A stretch of 27,021 bases of DNA from an uncultured Acholeplasma sp. (GCA_937934685.1 CALGYU010000033.1:1-27021); one strand, 5' to 3'. Counted from the first letter of the stretch, positions 7,720 through 16,165 are shown. Notes: a model not told the origin generated them from the letters alone. A program made the numbers and translations.

Positions 7720-8347
7720 TTTCGTTCTCCTTTAAACCTATTATTTTTTTATTTAATGGCATTAAAAGCTCCATTAAAGGACCTATAAATAAAATTGCAA
7801 CCACACTAAACCAACCGATTTGCTTAAATAAATCTCCATAAATCAATCCTACAACAATTGCTAAAGCCGCAAAAACTGCTTCCATGTAATATCTAGATCT
7901 TTTTAATGAGTTGGTATGTATGGTTAAAACAACCATAAGTTGTTCAACAGGTGCTGCAGGTAAACCACTTACAATTGTAAAGTTGGCTCCAAATGCAATA
8001 ATAAGTAACCCAACTGGCGCTAGGATAATTTTTAAAGCAATGTGTTGTGGCAAAGTATTTAAAATCAAACTACCAAATAATGAAATCGATAAGCTGACAA
8101 ATAAAACCATGACGATACTGATAAATACTTTGGGTTTTCTAATAATCAGGTATGTGACAATTGCGATCAGAGTACTCATGATGTAGTTCCAAACGCCATT
8201 GTCTATAAACTTACTTGGTGTTAACTCTGCTAAAAACCAGTTTAATGCGTCTAAAGGGAAAGCACCTTGGTTAGAAAAAATAATGAGTGAAACACCTAAT
8301 CCAACCAGTGTAAATCCAAATAGATGTGCGATAATACGTTTTATCAA
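7706..8347 (-). CDS. YczE/YitT-like integral membrane protein
   Basis: The 213 residues form about five or six hydrophobic segments (roughly 8-26, 52-69, 74-97, 104-127, 155-171, 178-197) with a charged C-terminal tail. The N-terminal pattern GLGVSLIIFSNQGAFPLDALN and GLPAAPVEQLM resemble the YczE/YyaS/YitT family of uncharacterised membrane proteins. The gene overlaps deoC by 14 nt and lies 14 nt after the 288-aa gene. Its place at the head of deoC-deoD suggests, but does not show, transport of a nucleoside or sugar. I cannot assign a substrate. Confidence 0.7.
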   Translation of the reverse strand: MIKRIIAHLFGFTLVGLGVSLIIFSNQGAFPLDALNWFLAELTPSKFIDNGVWNYIMSTLIAIVTYLIIRKPKVFISIVMVLFVSLSISLFGSLILNTLPQHIALKIILAPVGLLIIAFGANFTIVSGLPAAPVEQLMVVLTIHTNSLKRSRYYMEAVFAALAIVVGLIYGDLFKQIGWFSVVAILFIGPLMELLMPLNKKIIGLKENENEVK

Positions 8348-8361
8348 TATTATTCTCCCTT

Positions 8362-9228
8362 TTAATCAATCAATTGATGATATGTAATATTTTTTAATTG
8401 TTGTAAATCCAGTTCTAAGCCTGGTGTTTTCTTTTTATTTTTTGCTAGTTTAAAAATTTTCTTAGCATTTTTCTTTGTAATGACTTTAGTGCCTTTTAAG
8501 AACCCTGGGACATCTAAAAGCAGTTTAGAAGCATTTTCTAAAAACTGATGATATTGGATGACTTTAAAACGTTGTCCTTGTCTAAGAAGAATATAATCTA
8601 CCTCTGGAGGGAAAACAGTTAAACTATCTTCTTTCCATTCTATCAATGAGATGACTTCTTTGGTGTTAGTTACATAAAAGACGTATTTTGGAACATAAGT
8701 TCTTAAATCTTTATAATAGATTTGAAGTTCGAGTAAATCATCTAAATACCTTAAGATATTAGAAAGTTTTTCTTTAGATACTTTATAGTAGGTATCTATC
8801 TTTTGTGGGTATTTAGAGATATAAGCTTCTTTTACTAGGATATAAGCTTTTAAAATAGTTTCTGATTTAAACGATAAAACATCTTCAAAAGCTTCACTGT
8901 AAACGTAGAAATTAAAGGCTGTCACTAATTTTTTTACGAGTTTTAAAATTTCTTCAACCACATAATCTGCATAAAATAGTGGAATATCTAATCTAAAATT
9001 TAAATCTAAAAATCTAGGATTTAAACGATAAATGTTAGGAACAACCGATTTAGGAGTAATAATGAAAGTTGCTTCAAAACCTAATCGTGGATGTGTATAA
9101 ATAAATCTAGCGCTTGTTTCATCCATTTGAACTTCTATTTCTTCAAAATTCTCAAAGAAACTAATCAATGCATCTATATCAATTTTTCTGCTTTTCTCTT
9201 TAAAAAAATGCAAATGAAAATACGCCAT
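8362..9228 (-). CDS. Unrecognised 288-aa protein
   Basis: I do not recognise this family. The protein is soluble-looking, with no signal peptide or clear membrane segment. The first half is rich in Phe, Tyr and acidic residues, with a probable helical region at about 105-180. The last 50 residues are strongly basic (KGTKVITKKNAKKIFKLAK). There are no cysteines and no obvious catalytic motif. It starts with ATG behind GTGGTGAT, 33 nt after surE, and is followed 14 nt later by the YczE-like gene. The basic tail could bind nucleic acid, but that is speculation. Confidence 0.75.
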   Translation of the reverse strand: MAYFHLHFFKEKSRKIDIDALISFFENFEEIEVQMDETSARFIYTHPRLGFEATFIITPKSVVPNIYRLNPRFLDLNFRLDIPLFYADYVVEEILKLVKKLVTAFNFYVYSEAFEDVLSFKSETILKAYILVKEAYISKYPQKIDTYYKVSKEKLSNILRYLDDLLELQIYYKDLRTYVPKYVFYVTNTKEVISLIEWKEDSLTVFPPEVDYILLRQGQRFKVIQYHQFLENASKLLLDVPGFLKGTKVITKKNAKKIFKLAKNKKKTPGLELDLQQLKNITYHQLID

Positions 9229-9261
9229 GATATCACCACTTTCATATATATATTACCATAA

Positions 9262-9993
9262 TTATCGTTTTATAGATTTGATTTTGCGATAATCGGTGTG
9301 ATCAATTTGTAACGGGGTGATAGAAACATAACCATTTTCAAAAGCGGTCACATCACTATCTTCATCTTCTTGGTATCTAATGATACTGAAATTTTGTTGG
9401 TAAATGGTTGGGTCATCTGTAGAAACATGGTCAGTTTCATAAACTCTTCGACCTTGCTTGGTGATAGATGTTCCTAGTGGTTTTTGATAACTAGCTTTTG
9501 GGAAATTAATATTTAAAACTGTTGTGTCTAAGTAAAGTTGTGCTTCAATAATTTCATCTAAAAGCTTAACCGTTTCATCTAATAAGTAAGGAACTTCAAA
9601 ATTAGGGGCTGAAATTGCTATACCAGGCACTTTATATAAATGTCCTTCCATTGCTGCAGCGATTGTCCCAGAATAAAGAACATCAGTAGCTAGATTAGGC
9701 CCTAGATTAATACCTGAAACAATTAAATCAAATTCAACATCAAAAAGACTCATGCCAACACGGACACAATCAACCGGTGTTCCATGGACTTTAAGTATTT
9801 TATCTGCTCCCACTAAACCGTTTTGTAATACTTCTACTTTGATGCTGTCAACCAAAGACATTGCATGACTTCTAGCACTTTGCTCAAGTGCTGGAGCCGC
9901 TACATAAACGCGTCCAATATGGGCACAAGCCTTGGTTAATACTTCTAATCCTTTTGAATCTATACCATCATCATTAACTACTAATATATTCAT
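9262..9993 (-). CDS. surE: 5'-nucleotidase SurE
   Basis: This metal-dependent phosphatase acts on nucleoside 5'- and 3'-monophosphates. It has 243 residues, with the Rossmann-like N-terminus MNILVVNDDG carrying the metal ligands D8 and D9. S39 (EQSARS) and N96 (SGINLGPN) complete the expected site, and YSGTIAAAMEG is also typical. The ATG starts one base after the ileS stop, with its GGAGGA site inside the ileS end, so it is co-expressed with ileS. It could convert nuclease products to nucleosides for DeoD. Confidence 0.95.
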   Translation of the reverse strand: MNILVVNDDGIDSKGLEVLTKACAHIGRVYVAAPALEQSARSHAMSLVDSIKVEVLQNGLVGADKILKVHGTPVDCVRVGMSLFDVEFDLIVSGINLGPNLATDVLYSGTIAAAMEGHLYKVPGIAISAPNFEVPYLLDETVKLLDEIIEAQLYLDTTVLNINFPKASYQKPLGTSITKQGRRVYETDHVSTDDPTIYQQNFSIIRYQEDEDSDVTAFENGYVSITPLQIDHTDYRKIKSIKR

Positions 9994-9994
9994 C

Positions 9995-12694
9995 TTATTC
10001 CTCCAATACTTTTTGACATCTTGGACAGATGTTATCGTTATTAACTGATTCTACAATATTCCAGCAACGTGCACAAACGTGACCTGAGGCTTGTTTGACC
10101 TCAATGTTTAACTGATCTTTAATGCTTAAATTAACTTTTGATACGATGAGAACTTGGTTTAAATTCTTTTTAATATCTAAAGTATCAAAAGCTGCGCTCA
10201 TTTGTTCTGTAATTTCTAAATTAAGTTCTGCTTGTAAGGATTTTCCAATGATTTTTTGATCTCTTGCTTCTTCAAGTGCTTTTAAAACATCTTCTCTTAC
10301 TTCTTCAAATAAGTCATAAGCCTTCATGATTTTTTCATCAAATCTTTGGCTGACCTTAGGCATTCTTTCAAGATAAACATCTTCAAGTTTATCAAATTGT
10401 AAATGGCTATATGCTTCTGATGTTGTATGAGGAATGATAGGTGTTAATACTTTTAATAAGCCCATAGTCATATCATAAATAGTCGATTGAATAGCGCGTC
10501 TTTCAAAATCATTAACTTTTTCGATGTATAAAATATCTTTTGTATAATCTAAATAAAAGGCGCTAATTCTATTGGTAATAAAAGGCACAATTAATCTAGT
10601 GACTTTATCAAATTCATAGTGTTCATAAGCCTCTAAAACACGGTTAATTAATTGATCAAACTCAATAGTAACTGCACGGTTTAAATTACCTCTCATAGAA
10701 TAGCCTACATAATCTGTTTCAGGGGTAAAATCGTTTAGATTACCAATCATAAAGCGTAGTGTATTTCTAATTTTACGGTACATTTCCGCTACTTGATTCA
10801 TCATTTCATCACTAATTCTTACATCACTTTGATAATCAATATTAGCAACCCACATTCTTAATAAGTCAGCACCTTTTTGTTTCATAACAACTAAAGGATC
10901 TACAACGTTTCCTAATGATTTACTCATTTTTCTACCTTGACCGTCAAAAACAAAGCCATGTGTGACAACTGTTTTATAAGGTGCTTGATTAAAGGCTGCG
11001 GTTGATGTTGTTAAAGAGGAGTTAAACCAACCTCTATGTTGGTCAGCTCCTTCTAAATATAAATCAGCAGGGAATGGTAAGTTTCTTCTTTTTAAAACAG
11101 AATAACTCGTTCCTGAATCAAACCATACGTCCATAATATCTACTTCTTTTTTGAACTGATGATTTGGACTGTCTTTATGTTGATAGCCTTTAGGAAGTAA
11201 ATCTTTTGCTTCCCATTCATACCAAATGTCAGAGCCATGTTCTAAGAATAAATCAGCAACATGGTCAATTAAATTAGAATCTAAGATAGGTTCATTATTT
11301 TCTGCATAAAAAATCGGAATAGGTACACCCCACGCTCTTTGACGGCTAATTACCCAGTCTTCTCTATCTTTGATCATGTTAGATATTCTAACCTCACCCC
11401 ATTTTGGAATCCAAGTGGTTTTAGAAACTTCTTGTAATAATTGTTCTTTAATCATTTTAACAGAGGCAAACCACTGTGGGGTTGCTCTGAAAATAACTGG
11501 TTTTTTAGTTCTCCAGTCATGTGGGTATGAGTGGGTAATTTTTGTATGTTTTAATAAAGCGTTTAATTGTTTTAAATCTTCAATGATGATGTCATTGGCT
11601 TTTTCATAAAATAAACCTTCATATTTACCTGCTTCATGTGTCATGACACCTAATTCGTTAACAGGACATAAAATATCTAAATGATATTTTTTACCAACGA
11701 TATAGTCATCCTCACCATGGCCTGGCGCAGTATGAACCAATCCTGTCCCGTCTTCATCGGTTACGTGGTCACCTAAAATAATTGGGCTAACTCTTTGGTA
11801 TAAGGGGTGAGTATAGGTTAAGTTTTCTAGTTTAGTACCTAAGAAGGTAGATAATACTTCATAGTTTTCCCATTGTAGTTCTTGTGCTAGTTTTTCAAGT
11901 AAAGCATTAGCTACTATGTATTTATGACCATCTACTAATACTTGAACATAAGTCATCGTTGGATTAGCAGAAACCGCAAGGTTTGCCGGTAGAGTCCAAG
12001 GAGTAGTTGTCCAAATAATTAAGCTTGTGTCTTTAAAATCGTTGCTATCATTCATTTTAAAGGTAAAATAAATGGAATTAGATTGTTTATCATGATACTC
12101 AATCTCCGCTTCTGCTAAAGCTGATTCTGATGATGGTGACCAGTAAATAGGTTTTAATCCTTTGTAGATTAAACCGTTTTTTACCATTTCAGAAAAGATT
12201 TTAACTTGATCAGAAATAAAGCTTTTATCCAACGTTAAATAAGGATTATCCCAATCCCCTAGAATTCCGATACGTTCAAATTGTACTTTTTGTCTTTCAA
12301 CTTGTTGTAAGGCAAACTCTCTACATTGTTTTCTAAAATCAGCGCGTGACATGGTTTTACGATCCACGCCTTTTTTTGTGACAGCCGTTTCAATAGGTAA
12401 GCCATGTGTATCCCATCCTGGAATGTATGGAACATAACGTCCCTTCATGGTTTGATATCTTAACACAAAATCCTTTAAAGTCTTTTGGAAAGCATGCCCA
12501 ATATGAATATCTCCATTAGCATATGGTGGACCATCATGTAGGATGAAAGGCTCATTGTCTTTATTTTGATTGAGTACTTTTTGGTATAAATCTATTTTTT
12601 TCCAGTTTTCTTGTATAGTTATTTCATTAACACCTAAATTTCCACGCATTGGAAAATCAGTTTTAGGCATCAGTAGTGTATCTTTAAAATCCAT
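9995..12694 (-). CDS. ileS: Isoleucyl-tRNA synthetase
   Basis: It charges tRNA-Ile. The 899 residues show the class I motifs HIGH (64-67) and KMSKS (589-593), the CP1 editing region between them (TTTPWTLPANLAV, GTGLVHTAPGHGEDDY), the WFDSGTS segment, and a C-terminal zinc finger with C874, C877, C890 and C893. This is the canonical bacterial form. The start has an AAAGGAG site. The gene is preceded by a T-box leader that allows transcription when uncharged tRNA-Ile accumulates. surE follows directly. In B. subtilis ileS also lies at the end of the ylm/divIVA cluster behind a T-box. Confidence 0.98.
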   Translation of the reverse strand: MDFKDTLLMPKTDFPMRGNLGVNEITIQENWKKIDLYQKVLNQNKDNEPFILHDGPPYANGDIHIGHAFQKTLKDFVLRYQTMKGRYVPYIPGWDTHGLPIETAVTKKGVDRKTMSRADFRKQCREFALQQVERQKVQFERIGILGDWDNPYLTLDKSFISDQVKIFSEMVKNGLIYKGLKPIYWSPSSESALAEAEIEYHDKQSNSIYFTFKMNDSNDFKDTSLIIWTTTPWTLPANLAVSANPTMTYVQVLVDGHKYIVANALLEKLAQELQWENYEVLSTFLGTKLENLTYTHPLYQRVSPIILGDHVTDEDGTGLVHTAPGHGEDDYIVGKKYHLDILCPVNELGVMTHEAGKYEGLFYEKANDIIIEDLKQLNALLKHTKITHSYPHDWRTKKPVIFRATPQWFASVKMIKEQLLQEVSKTTWIPKWGEVRISNMIKDREDWVISRQRAWGVPIPIFYAENNEPILDSNLIDHVADLFLEHGSDIWYEWEAKDLLPKGYQHKDSPNHQFKKEVDIMDVWFDSGTSYSVLKRRNLPFPADLYLEGADQHRGWFNSSLTTSTAAFNQAPYKTVVTHGFVFDGQGRKMSKSLGNVVDPLVVMKQKGADLLRMWVANIDYQSDVRISDEMMNQVAEMYRKIRNTLRFMIGNLNDFTPETDYVGYSMRGNLNRAVTIEFDQLINRVLEAYEHYEFDKVTRLIVPFITNRISAFYLDYTKDILYIEKVNDFERRAIQSTIYDMTMGLLKVLTPIIPHTTSEAYSHLQFDKLEDVYLERMPKVSQRFDEKIMKAYDLFEEVREDVLKALEEARDQKIIGKSLQAELNLEITEQMSAAFDTLDIKKNLNQVLIVSKVNLSIKDQLNIEVKQASGHVCARCWNIVESVNNDNICPRCQKVLEE

Positions 12695-12732
12695 ATATAA
12701 TCTCCTTTTGTTTTATATAAAATAAAAACGCC

Positions 12733-12917
12733 CTTAAAAAAACTTCTAAGGACGAATAATTTCGCGGTACCACCTTAGTTCTAAGTAATAAATTACTTAG
12801 CCCTTATTTCTTTATATGTTCAAAGGTGATATTTATTAAATCCACATGATTAGGCTCACACCATCCCTAATTCGCTTGCATGTTTATTTTTAATAAACTT
12901 GTCCTTATCATCACACG
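12733..12917 (-). promoter_or_regulatory. Isoleucine T-box riboswitch of ileS
   Basis: This minus-strand leader has all the main T-box parts. Stem I carries the distal GGGATGGTGTGAGCC and AGCGA elements, and the specifier ATC (Ile) lies within AATATCACC at about 12825-12833. A perfect stem III (CTAAGTAAT/ATTACTTAG, about 12780-12799) follows. The T-box AAGGTGGTACCGCG is at 12763-12776. The terminator alternative pairs CTAAGG with CCTTAG and GCGAA with TTCGT before a run of seven Ts near 12734-12740. Stem II appears absent or very short. Uncharged tRNA-Ile should favour the antiterminator. Confidence 0.95.
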
Positions 12918-12924
12918 ATAAAAT

Positions 12925-12930
12925 TTTATA
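12925..12930 (-). promoter_or_regulatory. Possible -10 for the ileS T-box leader
   Basis: TATAAA (part of TATAAAAT) overlaps the sepF stop codon and lies a few bases before T-box stem I, at the right distance to start the leader. The -35 region is poor, so read-through from ychF-yggS-sepF is an alternative. Confidence 0.45.
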
Positions 12931-13243
12931 ATTGATCAACAAACACTCTTAAACTACCATCTAAAAAAGCATCTTTATCTGCAAATAAAAAGGTTTTCTC
13001 ATTGATGGTTTCTATTTGTCCATTGATAGCATAAACAACACCTGAAAAGAAAGCAATCACTTTATTTGAGGCATCTACATTGAGTAAATCAAAGTTTAGA
13101 ATCAGTGGTGATCCTTTAAGTAGATTAGAAGCCAAATCAGTAATTAACTCATCTTCATCGGTTTCAAGTTGTCTTAAAATCAATGAATCCACTGTTTTTA
13201 CAGATGTTTTAGTTGTTTTCTTCTTCTTTTTTCTAAAAAACAT
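12926..13243 (-). CDS. sepF: Cell-division protein SepF
   Basis: SepF bundles and membrane-anchors FtsZ filaments. This version has 105 residues, shorter than the roughly 150 of Bacillus, with a compressed linker. The core signature is clear: GSPLILNFDLLNVD at 44-57, NKVIAFFSGVVYAINGQIE at 60-78, and the FLFAD strand near 85-89. The Lys-rich N-terminus (MFFRKKKKK) replaces the usual amphipathic helix and could still contact the membrane. It begins one base after the yggS stop, as in Bacillus, where ylmE directly precedes sepF. With FtsZ's preserved C-terminal peptide encoded upstream, a working FtsZ-SepF pair is likely. Confidence 0.92.
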   Translation of the reverse strand: MFFRKKKKKTTKTSVKTVDSLILRQLETDEDELITDLASNLLKGSPLILNFDLLNVDASNKVIAFFSGVVYAINGQIETINEKTFLFADKDAFLDGSLRVFVDQL

Positions 13244-13244
13244 A

Positions 13245-13877
13245 TTATATGACTCCTTTAAATAAACTGCCGATTCTCATATATCTTGGGTGATAGGGTA
13301 AGGCCAGTAAATAATCATGACTCATTCCCATAGATAATTGTTTTAATCCTAAAGAGATATTTAGATCATTAAGCTTTTTAAATATTTCTTTGGTTTTATC
13401 TGAATCATCTAATTGACCCATACACATAAGGCCTACTATGTTAATTTTATCATATTTTTGAATTTCTTTGATGAAATGATTTAAATTTTCTTCTAAAACC
13501 CCGTATTTTTGTGTTTCTTTCGTTAAATTCACTTGAATAAAACAATCTAAAGGACTTTTTCTATACTTTTGAATTTCTTTGGCTAGTAAAAGAGAGTCTA
13601 GACTATGTAGCACATCTATTTTAGATATAACATCTTTCACTTTATTTCGTTGAAGATGTCCGATGAAATGCCAATGAACTTTTAGATCCTTTAAGGCTTC
13701 TTGTTTATTTAATAAAGCATCCACTCTATTTTCACCAAAATGTTGGATACCTAAACGATTGATTTTAATGATTTCATCTACCGTAAAATATTTTGAAGCA
13801 CAAACAATCGTGTCTAAATCTTTGATTTGATTAAACATTGAATCTAAATAGGATGATATCTCCATCTTGAACAACAT
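13245..13877 (-). CDS. yggS: YggS/YlmE-family PLP-binding protein
   Basis: This is a pyridoxal-phosphate homeostasis protein with an alanine-racemase-like TIM barrel and no known enzymatic turnover. It has 210 residues. The PLP lysine is K29 in VCASKYF, followed by HFGENRVDALLNK, WHFIGHLQRNKVK and the phosphate-binding SMGMSHDY. The N-terminus is shorter than usual (K29 compared with about 35). The gene overlaps the end of ychF by 47 nt. AAGGA lies just before the ATG; a TTG (13872-13874) or the second ATG (13865) are alternative starts. It directly precedes sepF, the ylmE-sepF order of Bacillus. Confidence 0.93.
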   Translation of the reverse strand: MLFKMEISSYLDSMFNQIKDLDTIVCASKYFTVDEIIKINRLGIQHFGENRVDALLNKQEALKDLKVHWHFIGHLQRNKVKDVISKIDVLHSLDSLLLAKEIQKYRKSPLDCFIQVNLTKETQKYGVLEENLNHFIKEIQKYDKINIVGLMCMGQLDDSDKTKEIFKKLNDLNISLGLKQLSMGMSHDYLLALPYHPRYMRIGSLFKGVI

Positions 13878-14925
13878 ATTCCTTACCTTCAGAACGCACT
13901 TTACCTTTTTCTTTAGCAGCCAAAGGGCTTCCTGCTTCTATAAGATCTTTATAAGATGTTGTTTCAGCTCTGATGAAACCACGCTCAAAATCAGTATGGA
14001 TAATGCCAGCACATTGAGGTGCTTTCATACCTTTTAAGAATGTCCATGCTCTAACCTCTTTAACACCTGCTGTAAAATATGTTTGTAAGCCTAATAATTC
14101 ATAGCTTTTTCTAATGACCTCATCTAATCCTGAAGAGGTTAGTCCGTAAGCTTGTAGGAATTCTAGTTGTTCTTCTTTGTTTAAGTCAGAAATTTCATAT
14201 TCAACTTGCGCAGAAACAGGAACAACCAATATATCTTCGCTTTTTGCTTTTTCTAATAAGGCTTGAAAGTGAAGATTTTCTTGAGGTTTTTCTAGATCAT
14301 AATCCGGTAGGTTAGCAATATAAATGGTTGGTTTTAAAGATAATAAATTAAAGTTTTTAATCATTTTATATTCTTCTTCGGTAATATCTAAATCTTTTAA
14401 AGACATTTCATTTTCAATCATTTGTTTCACTTTAGTTAAAGCATTAAACTCAATATATGAATCATCTACTTTCATTTGAGCTTTTTTTTCTATACGTGGT
14501 AAACGTCTGTTAATAATATCTAAATCAGCTAGTGATAATTCAATTTTTATAATTTCTAAATCACGTAAGGGATCAATATCACCTTCTACGTGTGTAATAT
14601 TTTCATCATCAAAACATCTAACCACCTGACAAATAGCATCTACTTCTCTAATATGGCTTAAAAATTGGTTGCCCAATCCTTCGCCTTTTGAAGCCCCTTG
14701 AACCAATCCTGCAATATCAATAAATTCAATGGATGTTGGAACGACTCTTTCTGGTTTATATATTTTTTCTAAGACATCTAATCTTAAGTCATTAACACTG
14801 ACAATCCCAACGTTTGGATCAATGGTAGCAAACGGATAGTTAGCTGCCAAGACTTTTGATTTGGTTAATGCGTTAAATAAAGTGGATTTTCCTACGTTAG
14901 GTAACCCGACAATACCTACTTTCAT
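13831..14925 (-). CDS. ychF: YchF/Ola1-family ribosome-associated ATPase
   Basis: This is an Obg-related P-loop NTPase that prefers ATP and binds ribosomes. The 364 residues show the P-loop GLPNVGKS (7-14), the G2/G3 region with DIAGLVQGASKGEGLGNQFLSHI, a coiled-coil insertion (about 130-200) and a C-terminal TGS domain (about 280-362, WTFLKGMKAPQCAGIIHTD). The G4 position reads NLPD, the altered specificity motif expected of YchF rather than NKxD. An AGAGAGGT site precedes the ATG. It lies 39 nt after ftsZ across a small terminator and is translationally linked to yggS. It is not part of this cluster in Bacillus. Confidence 0.96.
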   Translation of the reverse strand: MKVGIVGLPNVGKSTLFNALTKSKVLAANYPFATIDPNVGIVSVNDLRLDVLEKIYKPERVVPTSIEFIDIAGLVQGASKGEGLGNQFLSHIREVDAICQVVRCFDDENITHVEGDIDPLRDLEIIKIELSLADLDIINRRLPRIEKKAQMKVDDSYIEFNALTKVKQMIENEMSLKDLDITEEEYKMIKNFNLLSLKPTIYIANLPDYDLEKPQENLHFQALLEKAKSEDILVVPVSAQVEYEISDLNKEEQLEFLQAYGLTSSGLDEVIRKSYELLGLQTYFTAGVKEVRAWTFLKGMKAPQCAGIIHTDFERGFIRAETTSYKDLIEAGSPLAAKEKGKVRSEGKEYVVQDGDIILFRFNV

Positions 14926-14947
14926 ACTATACCTCTCTTTTCATTAA

Positions 14948-14966
14948 AAAAGGCTCTAGGCCTTTT
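14948..14966 (-). terminator. Short terminator or attenuator after ftsZ
   Basis: A 7-bp stem AAAAGGC/GCCTTTT (14948-14954 with 14960-14966) with a 5-nt loop is followed on the minus strand by a short T stretch. It overlaps the ftsZ stop codon and ends about 20 nt before ychF. With so short a T-tract it may only reduce read-through. Confidence 0.65.
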
Positions 14967-16104
14967 AAAATTTTGTTTTTTTCAACCAAGAAGGAAGATT
15001 TTTTTCCTTGCTTGATTCTTCTGTTTTTTCTGCTTCTTTTTTATATGCGTTTGAACTGTTAGTTGGAACAAATGTCTTTGGAGCATCAGTATATGACTTA
15101 TCTTCAAATAATTCATTAACTAAACTTTCAACGGTATTATCTTTTGCTTTCAGTTCATATCCAGTTGCAATAACTGTTACAACCATCTCATCACCTAAAT
15201 CAGCGTTAATGGTTGATCCGTAAATAATGTTTAAATCACTGGAGGATGCGTTTCTAATTTCGTTGATTGCTTCTTGAATTTCTAAAAGTCCTACACTTGT
15301 GCTTGTTGCAATATTTACAATCGCGTTGGTTGCACCATCAATACTAACCTCTAGTAGTCTTGAATGAATGGCTTTTCTTGCAGATTCAATCGCTCTTGTT
15401 TCACCAGATGCGATACCGATACCCATCAAAGCGGTTCCTTTATTTTCCATAACGGTTCTAACGTCTGCAAAGTCAACGTTAATTAATCCTGGAATAGCTA
15501 TGATTTCTGCAATTCCTTGAACACCTTGTCTTAAGACGTTATCTGATTCTCTAAAGGCATCTAATAATTGAGTGCTTGCATCTGCGATGGATAATAATCT
15601 TTCATTAGGAACAACAATGAGTGTATCCACATGTGGTTTTAATTCTTCTAAACCAACTAAAGCGGCTTGCATTCTTCCTGGTCCTTCAAAATGGAATGGT
15701 TTTGTTACGATACCAATAGTTAAACATCCTAATTCTTTTGAGATTCTTGCGATGATTGGTGCGGCACCTGTTCCAGTTCCCCCACCCATTCCAGCCGTAA
15801 TAAAAACCATGTCGGCATCACTTAGCATTTCTCTAATTTCATCTTCTGATTCAATAGCAGCTTGTCTTCCGATATCTGGTTTTGCACCAGCTCCTAAGCC
15901 TCTGGTTAATCTTTTACCTAGTTGTAATCGTTCATCGGCTTTAGATACTTTTAAGACTTGAGCATCTGTGTTCATCGCCACAAAAGAAACGCCTTTTACA
16001 TCGTTTTCAATCATACGGTTAACAGCACTATTTCCTCCGCCACCTACTCCAACTACCTTAATAACTGGTTTTTGGTTAAATTCATCTGTTCGATTAAAAA
16101 CCAT
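14965..16104 (-). CDS. ftsZ: Cell-division GTPase FtsZ
   Basis: This tubulin homologue forms the division ring. It has 379 residues from the ATG at 16102-16104, chosen because AGGAGG lies 7 nt upstream and MVFNRTDEFNQKPVIKVVGVGGGG fits the family. An in-frame ATG 13 codons earlier has no ribosome site. Motifs: GVGGGGNSAVNRM (19-31), GTP signature GMGGGTGTGAAP (105-116), and the T7 loop NVDFADVRTVM. A variable linker follows from about 320, then the conserved C-terminal peptide NLPSWLKKTKF, which would bind SepF or FtsA. ftsA is not adjacent in this window. Confidence 0.98.
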   Translation of the reverse strand: MVFNRTDEFNQKPVIKVVGVGGGGNSAVNRMIENDVKGVSFVAMNTDAQVLKVSKADERLQLGKRLTRGLGAGAKPDIGRQAAIESEDEIREMLSDADMVFITAGMGGGTGTGAAPIIARISKELGCLTIGIVTKPFHFEGPGRMQAALVGLEELKPHVDTLIVVPNERLLSIADASTQLLDAFRESDNVLRQGVQGIAEIIAIPGLINVDFADVRTVMENKGTALMGIGIASGETRAIESARKAIHSRLLEVSIDGATNAIVNIATSTSVGLLEIQEAINEIRNASSSDLNIIYGSTINADLGDEMVVTVIATGYELKAKDNTVESLVNELFEDKSYTDAPKTFVPTNSSNAYKKEAEKTEESSKEKNLPSWLKKTKF

Positions 16105-16133
16105 GATATCCCTCCTAAAGTATTCATATTCAT

Positions 16134-16142
16134 TGTATAACA
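16134..16142 (-). promoter_or_regulatory. Promoter for ftsZ
   Basis: TGTTATACA on the minus strand (TATACA at 16134-16139 preceded by TG) lies about 30 nt before the ftsZ start, in the 61-bp gap after tgt. No terminator is seen between tgt and ftsZ, so read-through from tgt is also possible. Confidence 0.5.
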
Positions 16143-16165
16143 AAATGCTAATAAAAGAAAGACTG

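Noticed and set aside
12733..12917. T-box leader as a degenerate remnant
   Set aside because: Specifier, distal Stem I motifs, Stem III, the T-box sequence and the terminator with T-run are all present and correctly spaced.
15572..15961. 129-aa plus-strand open frame opposite ftsZ
   Set aside because: It mirrors the conserved ftsZ codons, has no ribosome site, and its composition (Pro, Ser, Ala runs) is what the antisense of a Gly-rich GTPase motif gives.
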